Part shown: positions 1 through 10,989 of the stretch, in pieces
Layout of the letters: the number at the start of each line of letters is the position of its first letter
How positions within the stretch are numbered: the first letter of the stretch is position 1
Origin: Desulfosporosinus sp.
GTDB lineage: Bacteria > Campylobacterota > Campylobacteria > Campylobacterales > Arcobacteraceae
Reading direction: 5' to 3'
Assembly: GCA_020719775.1 (NCBI GenBank)
Contig: DYPS01000023.1
Span: 1 to 33,469, forward strand
DNA length: 33,469 bases
Translations under genes and position numbers: made by a program
The notes under the pieces: generated by a model
The model's database searches: none
Told to the model about the DNA's origin: nothing
Seen by the model: only the letters and a program-made list of their open reading frames with translations

Positions 1-38
1 CAACCCCAACCCCAACCCCAACCCCAACCCCAACCCCA
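1..38. repeat. Left telomere, C4A2 repeats
   Basis: The sequence opens with six CCCCAA-type units and changes abruptly at base 39 to unique AT-rich DNA. It is the complement of the G4T2 array at the other end, so this is a real chromosome end. C4A2 is the repeat of Tetrahymena and related oligohymenophoreans; spirotrichs have C4A4. No C3A3 units are mixed in, unlike typical Paramecium telomeres, although the array is short. Confidence 0.97.
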
Positions 39-268
39 TGATATTTGTTTGCAATATACACAATTATTCATTTTATTAACTGAAAAATCATACAATAATT
101 AATAGTTTGTTTTAAGGGAGCAAAATAATTTGGACATTTGCTTTACTATCTTAAAAGATATTCTGATGAATTAATGACACGAAACATCTAAACAAAATTG
201 AGGTTGATGTCTTTTTTAAAACTAATCTAGTTATTCGATAAATAATTTTCGAAGATCATTGTGATAGA
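39..268. other. Left subtelomeric non-coding region
   Basis: About 230 AT-rich bases lie between the telomere and the stop codon of the first gene. I find no open frame, repeat array or similarity to the right subtelomere. It probably holds only the 3' end of the first transcript and sequence near the chromosome-breakage site. Confidence 0.6.
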
Positions 269-759
269 TCAGTTCATCCAAGGAAATCTTTATTTGTAGT
301 TCTTAGATGTCTCAGTGTTGAGTTCGTTTACCAATCCAACTTCTGCCTTTTTGTTGTTGTACTATGTGAGAGTTGGCTTAATATGAACTCGGCAGGCCAT
401 GACAGCGGCAATGCAATGACGAAGGTTAGAAATCTTAAGATAATGAACTGCCTTGTAAAGTGAATTGATTTCCTTTGCATCAAGTGAGCCGATTAGAGTA
501 TTGAGTTCATTTCCAATTACATTATTAACTACATTAGTAGTAACTTTAGGGGGCTTGGCAATGTTATAGTGGAGTGTTTCAAGAATATTGAGAATAAACT
601 CAAATGTTTTTTGATCGATTGTGTTAATAGTAATCTACTTCATATGAAAAGTACCGCTCCTTTCTCAGCAATTGCAATGGATTCTTGAACAAATACCATA
701 GCATTGACTTGCTGTTCATTGAGTTGATAATCCTTACCGTCAACAGTAACACTCACCAT
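269..759 (-). CDS. Divergent Skp1-like protein
   Basis: The reconstructed protein has 156 residues, close to the ~160 of Skp1, which links F-box proteins to cullin in SCF ubiquitin ligases. It starts MVSVTVDGKDYQLNEQQ, like the first strand of a BTB/Skp1 fold. It has a middle segment TFEFILNILETLHYN and a helical stretch LYKAVHYLKISNLRHCIAA that resembles the Skp1 helices before its F-box-binding end. A 20-nt intron (635-654, GTAC...TAG) is needed to keep the frame; without it TGA follows at once. TAA and TAG codons are read as Gln near the C-terminus (NYKQRFPWMN). Identity to canonical Skp1 is low, so elongin C or another BTB-fold protein is possible. Confidence 0.55.
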
Positions 760-917
760 TCAATTTTTTTTTATTATGATATATCTGATTGGGCAGATAA
801 AGCGATTTGAAAGAGTATATTATTTATTTAAATAAGCCAATATCTTACTTTTTGAAATAATTTTTTTCGAAATCTATATTTAGTGTTTAGTTTGGAGTTA
901 TAAATGTTTAGTGCAAA

Positions 918-1630
918 TCATATTTTTACGGCTTCATAAATGTAGAATTTAAAGATACTCAAGAAGAAATTTCCTCCACATCTTTCATTAAGGGTTAATT
1001 TCAAATCGTGGCCCAGCAAAAACTCCTAAAAATCACTACGATAAGTAACTCTTCCGAAATCAATAGTGCTTAAGTATTTCAAAAGTGGTTTTACGTATTC
1101 CATAAATTTATTGAATCCATTCTTTTCTTCATAAAGTGTCAACAAAAAGTAGATGCGTCCATTTTTGCTGAGTCTGCGTTTAGCAATTTCTAGAGCTTTA
1201 GTTTGATCTGGCATAATCATAAAAGATGAGCCAAAAATAATAACATCGAATAGAGTTTAAGGGTAGTGAGTTTCAAGATCGTAATAATCCATTTGTCTTA
1301 TTTATACGTTGGTATAACGTTCAAATAGTTTTTTGCAGGCGGGAACATAGTGGGGATTGTAATCAATACCGACTACATTTGCGCCTTAAAAGTTATCAAT
1401 AATGCTGTGTAGGGGGTGTCCAGTAGCAGTACCGATATCCAGCACATTTTTAACTTCTTTTCTCTTCTGATTTCTTTCTCCGATTTGTCTGTAAGTTTCT
1501 CTGGATAAGTGTATGTGTACAAAGTGAAGAAATGAGAAAAAACGTATTCGTAGATCATTGCTGGGATATAGCTGACTATTGATTGTAGTGTGGTGATGAT
1601 GAGTGTGAGATACTTCTTGAAATCGAACAT
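918..1630 (-). CDS. SAM-dependent methyltransferase
   Basis: The protein has 230 residues and a class I methyltransferase core. Motif I is VLDIGTATGHPLH near residue 62, followed by VVGIDYNPHYV (motif II, with the acidic ribose-binding residue). Then come FDVIIFGSSFMIMPDQTKAL (motif IV region) and LSKNGRIYFLLTLYEEK (motif V/VI region). The first ~45 residues are hydrophobic and aromatic (LTLIITTLQSIVSYIPAMI), so membrane association is possible. A 20-nt intron at 1501-1520 (GTACACATACACTTATCCAG) joins the N-terminal exon to the catalytic frame. The substrate cannot be told from the sequence. The gene is compact and runs in the same direction as both neighbours. Confidence 0.8.
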
Positions 1631-1942
1631 ATTTTATTGCCAACAAAATAATTATTAGGTTCAACAATTGTAGATGCTTATTTATAGATTAAGTAGAAAT
1701 ACTACCCATACACTGATTTCAAATATCAGGAAAAATAAAATTTATTAAACTGATGCACCAAAAAATTGGAAAATTGAGGGAAAAGTTATTGTCAAGGTGC
1801 TTTCAAAAGATTTTGAAAATGAATAAAAATAGATTTTTATTAGTTGCAGACATTTGTCGGAAATAAATGCAATGAATGAGATTTGGATGATATGATTGAA
1901 TTTAAGTTTTATTGGTATTTTATGTAATATTAAATAACAAAT
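1631..1942. other. Intergenic region, methyltransferase 5' flank
   Basis: About 310 AT-rich bases separate the methyltransferase start from the stop of the next gene, both minus strand. A 40-codon plus-strand open frame near 1753 lacks protein-like composition and I do not call it. The region probably carries the methyltransferase promoter and the 3' end of the upstream gene; I recognise no motif. Confidence 0.5.
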
Positions 1943-2332
1943 TCATTTTACATCCAATCTGGTTTGCTGAGATAGAAGATGCTTATGTTGCACAAATTCT
2001 GGAAAATCATGAGAAATTCTTCTCAGATTATTTTACTTATTCATGCGTGCTCCATAAATCTAACACTTTATCGACGATAATTATTCATTGCTATCCCCCT
2101 TCAATGATTTCATTAAACTTCGAATTTTCAGCAAATTGATTGAACTATTTTTATTCTCCTCGTGAATTTCAGACATGTACTGATGCTTCAGCAGAACCAT
2201 TGAACCCTATATTTCTCTATTTTTTTGGGTTAGCCTGGTTGAGTGATACTCCTTGAGGTAAGGTTTACTTTGATCGATGAAGGGAAAACACTTGGGAGTG
2301 TACTTGTATGGATCTTCGAGATAATAGCTCAT
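1943..2332 (-). CDS. Small unknown basic protein (129 aa)
   Basis: A single-exon frame starts MSYYLEDPYKYTPKCFPFID and ends QQTRLDVK at TGA. Four in-frame TAA/TAG codons hide it from standard-code translation. The protein is hydrophilic, rich in Lys, Ser, Asn and Gln, with a predicted helical middle (GSMVLLKHQYMSEIHEENKN) and no transmembrane segment. I do not recognise a family. Support for it being real is the long frame without TGA, the 36-nt spacing from the EF-hand gene upstream, and base composition similar to neighbouring genes. Confidence 0.6.
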
Positions 2333-2368
2333 TAACTGTTTTAATATTAAAATTATGAGGCCCAATAA

Positions 2369-2884
2369 TCAGTACTCGATGCGATTGGCGCGCTTAAAAG
2401 CATTTTATAATTCTTGCCTGCTGAGTTTGCCATCACTATTCTTGTCCATCGAGAGAATGAATTCAATGATTTATAACTCGGATGGAGAGTGGGTACTTCC
2501 CATGTGTTTTAATGAAGCTTCAATCAAAGTCTTTACTTCGCCTCGATCGAGAAAATTATCTTTATTTTTATCATATTTTTTGAAAATGTAGTCCACTGCT
2601 TCTTTAATTTATTCAGCGGAATAACCCATTTAGTGGATATCTTCATAGCACTTATGTTGTAAAAATTTGCTGTAAATGGTAGAAAACGATCTTTCATGTC
2701 GACTTGAAGGAGACTTAGAACTTCTCTCCCCAGGTTTTAGAGGTTTCAGTTCATTCAATGTTTTTGGCCTGAAGGCAAGTTGTCTCCGAGAGTTTGGACT
2801 AATGTTCCTATCAGAAGGAGATGGGCTTTTGGTTGGTGGTTTTGAGTTTGGAGAACGAGTTTGTTTCGGATTAGGTGAACTCAT
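2369..2884 (-). CDS. Two-EF-hand calcium-binding protein
   Basis: This is a single exon of 171 residues. The first ~75 residues are a disordered Ser/Pro/Lys-rich tail (MSSPNPKQTRSPNSKPPTKS), a likely phosphorylation target. An EF-hand pair follows: DKNKDNFLDRGE near residue 106 and DKNSDGKLSRQE near 146. Both have acidic or polar residues at positions 1, 3, 5 and a terminal Glu, so both should bind calcium. TAA-encoded Gln occurs at HQMGYSAEQIKEAV and in ELQNAF. The protein resembles ciliate calmodulin-like or centrin-like sensors, but with one pair only, so no specific partner can be named. Confidence 0.85.
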
Positions 2885-2963
2885 TGGTGAGTAATTATTG
2901 CAGATTAATTGATATTTTATAGATTTCAGTTGATAGAAAGAGCTAAATATAGATGATGATCTA

Positions 2964-5625
2964 TCAATTAAAGCCCCAAGCCCGAGGGTTTTCGGGATTA
3001 TAGGCTTGATCAGCAGCCAAAATCCAAGTAAAACGTTCACGAGGGCCAAGGTTGACTTGCCATCTGCGATCAGTAAGTGGAATATGCTTGTATTCCTCAA
3101 TTTCAGCAGCAATCTTTCCTCCGTAGTTCTCCTCATTGTTATAGGATGTTAACAACACTAGATGATCGAATTTAACTCTGCTCAGATCGGCAATGGCGCT
3201 AGTATCTCGATCAGTAGCATTTTCTACAGTCAACAAGATGAGATTGCTTTCGGGGTGGTAAAGGAAATATTGAATTGTAGTTTTGTTGAGATCTGTTCTT
3301 TTACCGTTGCTAACATTAACAGATTCGAAACTTTGACTGATGAGATTGGGAACTTTATCAGTGTAAACTCTTTCGAAATCGACTCTCTCTGATCCGTAGA
3401 AAGTCAAATTATAATTGTGTTCATGAGATTTCCATTGTCCAGCAACGAAAATAGTATAAGTTCCAGGAGTTAAATTAACTTCAAGATCGAGATTTCTGGT
3501 TCCATGAGTAAAAGCTAAATAAAAAAAATTGTACCTGCATTAATAAGAGTGGTTTGATCTCCTTCAGTCTTATGAAGAATAATATGGAAAGGAGAATATT
3601 CATATCCACTGTTGGTAGGGAATAAACGTTAGTCCCATTGACTCACTGTAACAAATCCGTGAGCGTTGTTACGAATTTTGAAGTTATAAGATGAATAGAA
3701 TCCATATTTGTGAGTAGACTGAATAGTAGTTGTGGAATATGCTGTGTTGAGATGAGCAATTAGAATGTGACTAATATTATCTCTCACTTGAGCTGATCCA
3801 AGTTCAAATGTTCCTTCAGGTTTGTAACTGATTTTTGATCTTTCTTCAAGAGTTCCCCAACTGTTGCGGAGTTCAAGATTACCCTTTGATGAATAGTTAA
3901 TGACGCTATATGAGAAATTGGGATTAATTCCAAGAGCAGCTATTTTTTCATTGGGAACAGCAAAAATAACTTGTCCTGCAGCAATAGCCTTTTTGATGAT
4001 ATTTCCAATGTCGGGATTGTCGCTAAATTATATAAAATTTACAAAGAGTATTTTTTCACTGGTGCACCAGTAAGATCTCTCAAGTAATTCTCTCTTGGCT
4101 GAAGTCTTGAAAACACATCATATCCTCCAAAGGATTTAGCATAAGCTTTTTCAATTAAAGCAGAAGAAAGCTCGAACTCAGAATCAGTATTGCTTAAAAC
4201 ACCTGCATTTTCACCCTCGAGGAAAGGAAGAAGGCTGTCAACTGGGACATATCTCCAAACTGAATTGATGAACAAACGAACCAAGTAAAATCCATTTGAG
4301 TTGGTTTTTTGATCTTAAATCAATCTCTTGATATTGGCCTCAAGTTCAGAAAGTCCACTAAGGGTACTGGCAAAATGAGGAGAACTTAAAGTTCCAACTT
4401 TGATATCATTGGGATCAATATATTTACCGAAGTTGACAGTTTTTGCAAGTTCATTGGGTCTTTTCCAAACTGATTCTTTGGCTTTGTTTTAAGCTCCCAA
4501 AGAGACAGATGATGAAGGGAATTAATAATCAACATAATCGAAATTATTGAGTTTTCTTTGTCTGGTTCTGTCAGTTTCAAATGGTCTAACAACATCAACA
4601 GATGAGTGAAGAGTTACATTTTCTTCAGCAAATTTAAAGTCTTCAGCTACTTTTTTCAATTTTCTGACATAACCAGGTTTGTTGAAGGAAGTTTTAACTG
4701 AAAATGGATGAAGTTTATCAATAAATTCAAGATCTTCATATTGAACAGGCTGTATGGGAGCAACTTCTTTTTTTGTTTCAGCGGGAGGGACAATCTTAGA
4801 ATCAGGACCTTTTGGTTCAACATAGTTGTTTATCTTAGGAGCAGTAGGAGCAGTTGGGGCAACAGTAGCTGGTAGTTTAGGATTACTGATTAAACCAATA
4901 GTCTTAATACCTCCATCAGTAGTTTCATTGCTTGGAACAATTACTGAAACATCTTCTTTTCCTTTAGCAACAATTTTGCTTTGTTGAGGAGCTTCAACTT
5001 TTACAGTTGCTCCAGTTACACTAATATTTACTGAATTCTTTACGGAATCTCCTGATTTGTTAAGGTTTGTAGTTGCTGGCTTTGGTTGTTCAGCGGGCTT
5101 AACTGGTTGTTGAGGTTGAACAACAGGTTGTTGAACTGGTTTTATTGGCTGTTGAGCGGGCTGAACTGGTGCTTGGGGAGGTTTAATTGTGCTATTAGTT
5201 ACGGGAGTAGTTTGAGGAATAACTACTTTGGGTTTTTAGGGAGTATTGCTTGTGACTGCGGGCTTAGGTTGTTCAACTGACTTGGGCTGTTCGGCAGTCT
5301 TGGCTTCAGGAGTTTGTCCGGTAGCTCTTCTTCTGACTGGAGCAGGACCCATTCCTCCGAAGAGCATAGAGTCAAGATCTTTTTCGAAATTGCCTTTTTT
5401 TCTGTCGGCATCGAGTTCTGATTTGAGAATAGTGTTTACTTTGATATTCATAGACTGGTTTGGCCTCATCGTCATCGTCAATATGCAATCCTCTGCGAAT
5501 TCCTCCGTTCATAATATATCTTAATAAAAATTATACGAAAACTCACTTAAAAACAGCTTATCCCATCCGACTTCTTTTTCTACTTGATCCTTATCAAAGA
5601 TTGTTAATATAATTGAATAGTCCAT
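2964..5625 (-). CDS. Calpain-like protein, catalytic Cys and His replaced
   Basis: The model has 860 residues from ATG 5625, or 828 if it starts at ATG 5512. After an acidic N-terminus (DDDDEAKPVYEY) comes a long Pro/Gln/Lys-rich linker with repeated QQPxKP units. The calpain protease core follows: WKRPNEL, YIDPNDIKVGTLSSPHF, NGFYLVRLFINSVWRYV, KAYAKSFGGYDVFSRL and ENYLRDLTGAPVK. The usual LGDCWF nucleophile motif reads LSSPHF, with Pro for Cys. The HAYSV motif reads FSYSV, with Phe for His. The Asn motif LRNSWG is kept. Beta-rich C2-like (domain III) segments follow (LDLEVNLTPGTYTIFVAG). Introns are at 3515-3534, 4023-4042 and 5418-5439, plus a possible 17-nt intron at 5520-5536. It is probably a non-proteolytic scaffold. 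Confidence 0.88.
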
Positions 5626-6163
5626 TTAGATCAAATATTAAACGATTTTATTTACTCCCTTTGAATTTAAGCAACAAAATAGAAGCTATTGTCATCTTAA
5701 AAAATATATTTCAAACTTCAGGAAAATAGTGATTTGCTTTGGCATTAGGAAAGAAGAAAATAAAACAGTTTTATTTTATTAGTATAAACAAATATAAGTT
5801 TAGGATTTTAAGTTATTCCGAATAACAGTTCGTTTGGAAGTAAGCTAGAAAATATATTCGAGCTATAGTCGAAATTTGATATATTTTTTAATAACTTTCA
5901 AATAATTCAAGTTATTTTCTAATCGAAAATGAATTCAGTAGAAAATTAATAGAATTTAAAAAATGATGTACATTTAAATTTACTAAAATCGGATTCAAAA
6001 CTGCAAAATAATTGATAATTAAGGTAAATCATAAGCTGTTATGGTGGTTGTAAAGTAAATTAATACTCTAAAGAGAAATTTTATTATTATTTTTCATTTT
6101 TTAACCTTTCTGAGCTCTAATTAATGTTTAGAAGTTGTAGTTATAATTCTTCTATTAAAAAGC
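5626..6163. promoter_or_regulatory. Divergent intergenic region, calpain-like / CDPK
   Basis: About 540 bases, the longest non-coding stretch on the chromosome, separate the minus-strand calpain-like gene from the plus-strand kinase gene. It is very AT-rich, has no long open frame in the TGA-only code, and presumably holds both promoters. I see no recognisable motif beyond short A and T runs. Confidence 0.55.
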
Positions 6164-7991
6164 ATGGGCAATACGCCGTGCGCGCTTCGTAATTCTGATA
6201 ATTCCAACTAAATCAATGAAATAAGGGATGTAACAGAAGACTGTTCATTTAAATCGCTTTAAAATTTATAAAATGATGAAGCACCTGTTTGGGCTCTGCG
6301 TAGTAAACTTAACGAAAGCTTTACTCACACTATTATCGCCAGTAAAAATATAATGAATTGCACATCCACCAATCAAACCTTGAGCAGTACACATCAAGAG
6401 TATGTTTCTCAGAGTACTGGTGGAAAGGAAAATTAAAATTTTAATCTAATTTCACCTCAAATGTCAGCTCAATTGGAGGAAATGCTTTTTATTCCTGTTT
6501 GTAGTTTTATCAAAAAAATGAAAGTTAAAAAACCATAATTCACTATGATTCAAATTGATCCCAAAAATTTTATTGTCATGAAGGAAAAGCCAATCAAGGA
6601 AGACTATGAAATCCAAAATTAAATAGGAAAAGGAGGATTTGGTAGCGTTTACAAGGCCAGGGAGAAAAATATTGGAGAAATGAGGGCAGTAAAAAAAATT
6701 AGTAAAAATTAAATGAATAACGAAGAAAAATTAAGTTTGATCAACTAATTCTAAATTTTACGGAGATTAGATCATCCAAATATAATCAAACTATATGATA
6801 TCTATGAGGATGATGAATTCTTATATGTTGTAACAGAGTTATGCGAAGGAGGAAATCTTCTTCAATTCACTAATAAAAATCCAATGACAGAAAGAATAAT
6901 CAGATAAATTATGACTCAAGTTTTGAGCGCTGTTAAGTATATGCACAGCTTTAATATTTTGCATAGAGATCTGAAATTATAAAACATAGTTGTTGTGAAA
7001 AAGACTCAATAGTTTAATAAATAAAAAATATAAATAAAATTGATTGACTTTGGAATTTCTGTTGATCTTAATAAAGACAAAATTGATCCTAATGATGATC
7101 TTCTCGGCACTCTCATTTATATGTCTCCTGAAGTGTTTGATGGAAACGTGGGATTAGCTTTGGACATGTGGAGTTGTGGTATTATCTTTTACATGATGAG
7201 TACTAAAAAAATGCCTTATACTTATAAATCAGAAGAATAGCTTGTGCATAAAATTACGAAAGCTGATATTATCCGTAAAAGTACATATGTTGACATTTAG
7301 ATCTTCAAAAAATATCGCTCTAGCTTAAGGTTTTTATAATGAGTTTTTTATAAAAAGATCCAAAAAGCAGAATAACTGCTGATAAATCTTTGAAAAATGT
7401 TTGGATTTGCAAGTAAAAGAGGGGTTCTAAAATGACTCAGTCAAAACGAGCGCAAGCTGTCAATGATTTGCTCAGTTACGATGTACATTTACCTCCATTC
7501 AGGCAAAAAATAATTTGGTTTCCATGATAGAAAGTTATCTTGTTTGCAAAAAAATCAATCAATCTGAAAGACAAAGATTAGCTCGTATTTTCCAGGAATT
7601 TGATTAGGACAAAAGTGGTATAATTTAAGTGCAGTAATTCAAAAAATTCTACGCTTAAAATTCAGATCATTACGATGTCAAAGAAGTTGAATAATTATTA
7701 AAAATCATAGACAAAAACAAATCAGGTAAGATAGACTTCAATGAGTTCATCAGTGCGATGTACTCACGCCGTAAGCTATTCCAGATTAAAGCTTTGGAGT
7801 AGGCATTTGATTTTTTCGACAAAGATAAATCAGGCTAGTTATCGAAAAATGAAGTTCGTATAATTTTATAGGGAATTCAAAACTAATAAATTGAATATCT
7901 GTTTAAGCAGTTAGATTCAAATAAGGATATGCGTATTTCGAAAAAGTAATTCATTACTTATTTGATTAATCATCAAGAAAATGTTCAGTGA
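6164..7991 (+). CDS. Calcium-dependent protein kinase (CDPK), four EF-hands
   Basis: The protein has 595 residues. It starts MGNTPC, a good N-myristoylation signal (Gly2) with a nearby palmitoylatable Cys, so it is probably membrane-anchored. After a ~150-residue Ser/Asn-rich extension comes the kinase domain: IGKGGFGSVYKARE (Gly loop), MRAVKKISK (ATP Lys), HRDLKLQN (catalytic loop), LIDFGISVDL (DFG) and LGTLIYMSPEV (SPE for APE). A junction helix leads to four EF-hands: DQDKSGIIQVQQ, DKNKSGKIDFNE, DKDKSGQLSKNE and DSNKDMRISKKQ. The first and last end in Gln and may bind Ca2+ more weakly. Two 20-nt introns (7281-7300, 7483-7502) restore the frame precisely where the kinase consensus demands. 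CDPKs phosphorylate targets in response to calcium. Confidence 0.93.
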
Positions 7992-8043
7992 ATTATTATT
8001 TCGAAATGCAGCGCTGTGATATACATATCAATTTTATCCTCTT

Positions 8044-8681
8044 TCACATAAACACTCTTTTTCGTTGATTGAATGGTTGGGGAATTAAAGCCTACATGTT
8101 TAATCTTATTTTTGATTTTGGTGTCATGCAGTGATTCTACTTTGCTCTATCAACACTATTGTTTGTCACTGAACTTGTGCGCATTGAATTCTAATAAGAG
8201 CATGTTGCTGATCTCAATTAATTGTATTTTGTCTTGACTACAGAGTTGCCATTTGATCTTTTATCTTTTGACTAAGATTATCTATTAAATAGATTTGATT
8301 GAAAAGTTGTATTGGCTTTGAGTTGGGTTAACTCTTGATATAGTTCCTGATTTTATTTATCTTTTTTATCAAGTTACTGTCGCAATTTACAATTGATTTC
8401 TTCGTAATTACTAATCTGTTCCTTGGTGTTGGCTTATTGTTATCGACGAAAATCGAGTTATTGTTGAATGAGTAAGTAATTTTATGTATCTTTAAACTGA
8501 ATAGAACTAAACTTACGTTCATTTATATTTTCATCATCAACTTTTTGTTAGTTTATTTCAAACTTGTGATTTGAAAGTAAGCTGCTTTGAGTTATAGCTT
8601 CAATTCTTCAACCTAATTCCTGGTTGTTGTGAAACAAGGTTCAATATTTTCTTTATTATTGGTTGGTCGTATGAGCCTCAT
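8044..8681 (-). CDS. Small coiled-coil protein (205 aa)
   Basis: The protein starts MRLIRPTNNKENIEPC. Residues ~23-120 are a Gln/Lys/Leu-rich predicted coiled coil (VEELKLQLKAAYFQITSLKQ; NCKLRQQLDKKDKQNQELYQ). A basic, Ser-rich tail without coil ends at RKRVFM. A 20-nt intron at 8497-8516 (GTAAGTTTAGTTCTATTCAG) keeps the frame open. Many Gln codons are TAA or TAG. It converges with the kinase gene (52 nt between stops) and diverges from the next gene. I do not recognise a family; a structural or basal-body role is only a guess from the coil. Confidence 0.68.
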
Positions 8682-8816
8682 CGTTAAATTTAATAATCAA
8701 TTTCAAAGATAGTATTCGAGTGTCAAATTTAATAATTTCATACAATCAAGTTGGACATTTATTTATAGAATTAACTCTGATTATATGACTTTTTGAACTA
8801 TATTGAATTGACACTA
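8682..8816. promoter_or_regulatory. 135-nt divergent promoter region
   Basis: Two divergent coding regions are separated by only 135 nt, which must contain both 5' UTRs and both promoters. A direct repeat of AAATTTAATAAT occurs twice, about 35 nt apart (near 8685 and 8727). Its function is unknown. Confidence 0.45.
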
Positions 8817-9767
8817 ATGAGTAAAATTACTAACAAATTCATCGCCAACAAACTGAAAGAAGTGTCAGGCATCGTGGATGGAACTTTGCCCAATGAGATT
8901 GATGATGAGACTGCTCTTAAAATCATCTTTTAAAGCTATGATGATGAAATTTTCTTATTTCAAGAGTAAATCAAATTAATGAATAAGAAAAATGCAGAGC
9001 TCAAGGTGATTGAGTTATAGTTAAGAGTGCAGATAAAAAAAATGATTTAGGTCTAACTTAAAAATAACAAAAAAAGAAGTTCGACTTTATTTTGTAAACT
9101 TGCAGATCCAATTGCTTTCTAAAACGCGCCTTAAAAACAATTGAATAAATAAATAAAAGATTTATTTGCAAGATGTGAAGGCCTTTAGAGTTAAAAAGTT
9201 TAATTAAGTAATTCGAACGATAATTTGTCACAAAAAATATTATAGAATCAACATAAATTTGCCTAAATGCAAACTCAAATTGAATGTATCATTAAATAGA
9301 AATAATCAAAAGATGAATCTTTAAGATTAAAGCAAATATAAATTGATGGTTTAAAAGAATAAAATCGTCAACATATTGCCATGCACAAATAAGTTGTTTA
9401 AAAATATTAAAGCAAGTTTATGAAAGATTTGAACAAATGCTTGTAAGAAAGGAACAAAGAAATGGAGAGGAAACACGATGCAGAAATAAGAATTTTGTAA
9501 CAAAAAAATAAATAATTGAGTTCAATTCAATTAAAAATACAAAATTATGTATCTTTTATGTTTAACCTCGGAGATCCGAATAGAGAAGCAAAAGAATGGG
9601 TCGAATTACTAAAGCAATAATACAACAAATTTGAGAACAATATCAAAGAAGAACTTGAAAATGATGACGAAAATGAAAGAAAGAAAAGAACTAATCTCAT
9701 CATGAATGACCAAAAAAATAAACTTCAAGCCAGAAGATATCTCCTCTCCAAGCTTGTAAAGCAATGA
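8817..9767 (+). CDS. Coiled-coil protein (316 aa)
   Basis: A single exon starts MSKITNKFIANKLKEVSG and ends YLLSKLVKQ at TGA. Almost the whole length from residue ~45 to 250 is predicted coiled coil, with many TAA/TAG-encoded Gln residues. A more conserved-looking C-terminal segment (SFMFNLGDPNREAKEWVELL, then a Glu/Asp-rich stretch) follows. There is no signal peptide or membrane segment. It converges with NUDC, 80 nt between stops. I do not recognise the family; proteins of this shape are common in ciliate cytoskeleton and basal bodies. Confidence 0.75.
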
Positions 9768-9847
9768 TAGAAAATATAATCATATTCTATTTTATAATTA
9801 ACATCTAATAATTTGTTCAAATTTAAATTATTGACATCACATACTCT

Positions 9848-10835
9848 TCACATCGGAGGTGGTTGATTCGAAAAGTTAATAAGATTTGGATTATAAGGTT
9901 GTCCTTTGAACGGAGACCCTTAAGCATCCCAAGCTTGCTTTAAAGCATTCATCTGTGTTTCTTCTTCTGTTGTTGGTAAACCCATTTGTTTTCTTTGTTG
10001 TTCATACATTAGCTTTCTAATTGCTCCTTGAGTTTATTAATCAAATTATTGCAATGGTTTGGTATTATTAACCTTTGTTGTATCGATTTCAGGATCTCCC
10101 TTAAAAACAGTACTCCAAATCTTTTCTTCAGCTTTTTATAAATTTAAAACGATGAAACTTTTCCCTGCTGATTTTTCTATTTTCCAAACAGAATCACCTG
10201 AATTAATTCTTTCTACAAGAATTCCATCAATAACTGTTTCTCCTGTTTTCTTTTTGATAGAAATATGATCATTTTTCAATTGAACTGTAATCTGAATAAA
10301 GTTAGTCATACATTTTTGGATGTTATTGACGATTCAATTTAAATTGTGACTTAAACTTCTCGAATTTATTGGCTCCAACTGTATTTTTAATTTGTTCCCC
10401 CATTGTAGGTGCTAATGATTGGCTATTTTGCTTATTTCTTCTTTTATTACACTTTTTTAACCACTTATTCTTTTTTCTATACTGTTTATACTTTGGATGC
10501 TATTTGCTTATTTTGATTATTTTAAACTGGTTTAACATTGTGCTGCTTTGCTTTTGCTGCTTCTAATTTTTTTTGAAACTCTTCTTGTGACTTTTGTGGT
10601 ATTTTTTTATAATGTTCTTGTTGAAACTATTCCATAATTCCAAATATCTGAATTATAAATTATGTACTAATTTCTTATTGTATCCCGGAGGAAATCCCAT
10701 CTTATCTCCCGGATCACATTCATAGAAAAAGTCTGTTTTTCTAAACATGAAATCAAAGAAAGAACGTACGAATCCTTCAATCCCTCCCACTTACTTGCAG
10801 ATTGTGAAAAAGAACTAATCAAATCTTTGGCTCAT
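9848..10835 (-). CDS. NUDC: NUDC nuclear distribution protein
   Basis: The protein has 315 residues, close to human NUDC (331). The N-terminal dimer segment reads FFDFMFRKTDFFYECDPGDK, matching the NUDC motif around RKTDFF. A Lys/Gln-rich coil follows, then the CS (p23-like) domain: YSWSQQIREVQVTIQI, ISIKKKTGETVIDGILVERI, SVWKIEKS and EEKIWSTVFKGDPEIDTTKV. The C-terminal signature is RKLMYEQQRKQMGLPTTEEE. NUDC is an Hsp90 co-chaperone that supports dynein/LIS1-dependent transport and mitosis. Two 20-nt introns (10292-10311 GTATGACTAACTTTATTCAG, 10648-10667 GTACATAATTTATAATTCAG) are required. Start at ATG 10835 gives MSQRFDQFFF, aligning with the family N-terminus. Confidence 0.95.
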
Positions 10836-10989
10836 TAATCAAATAATTATAAATTAAAAAAATGTTTGAACTATTTTAAGATTAAATATCCAACAATGAT
10901 TTCAGCTGTTGGATATAAATTTAATAAGTTGAACGCATTCAACTTAAGTTTGTATGTATTTTAATATAAAATTATACATTGACCATTTG

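Noticed and set aside
1753-1875. A 40-codon plus-strand open frame between two minus-strand genes.
   Set aside because: It is short, has no recognisable composition or motif, and lies in AT-rich intergenic DNA.
2676-2894. Plus-strand frame of 72 codons over the EF-hand gene.
   Set aside because: It is a shadow of the Ser/Pro-rich N-terminus of the minus-strand EF-hand protein, which has clear calcium-binding loops.
5246-5524. Plus-strand frame of 92 codons rich in Gly, Leu and Ser.
   Set aside because: It is antisense to the Pro/Gln-rich linker of the calpain-like gene.
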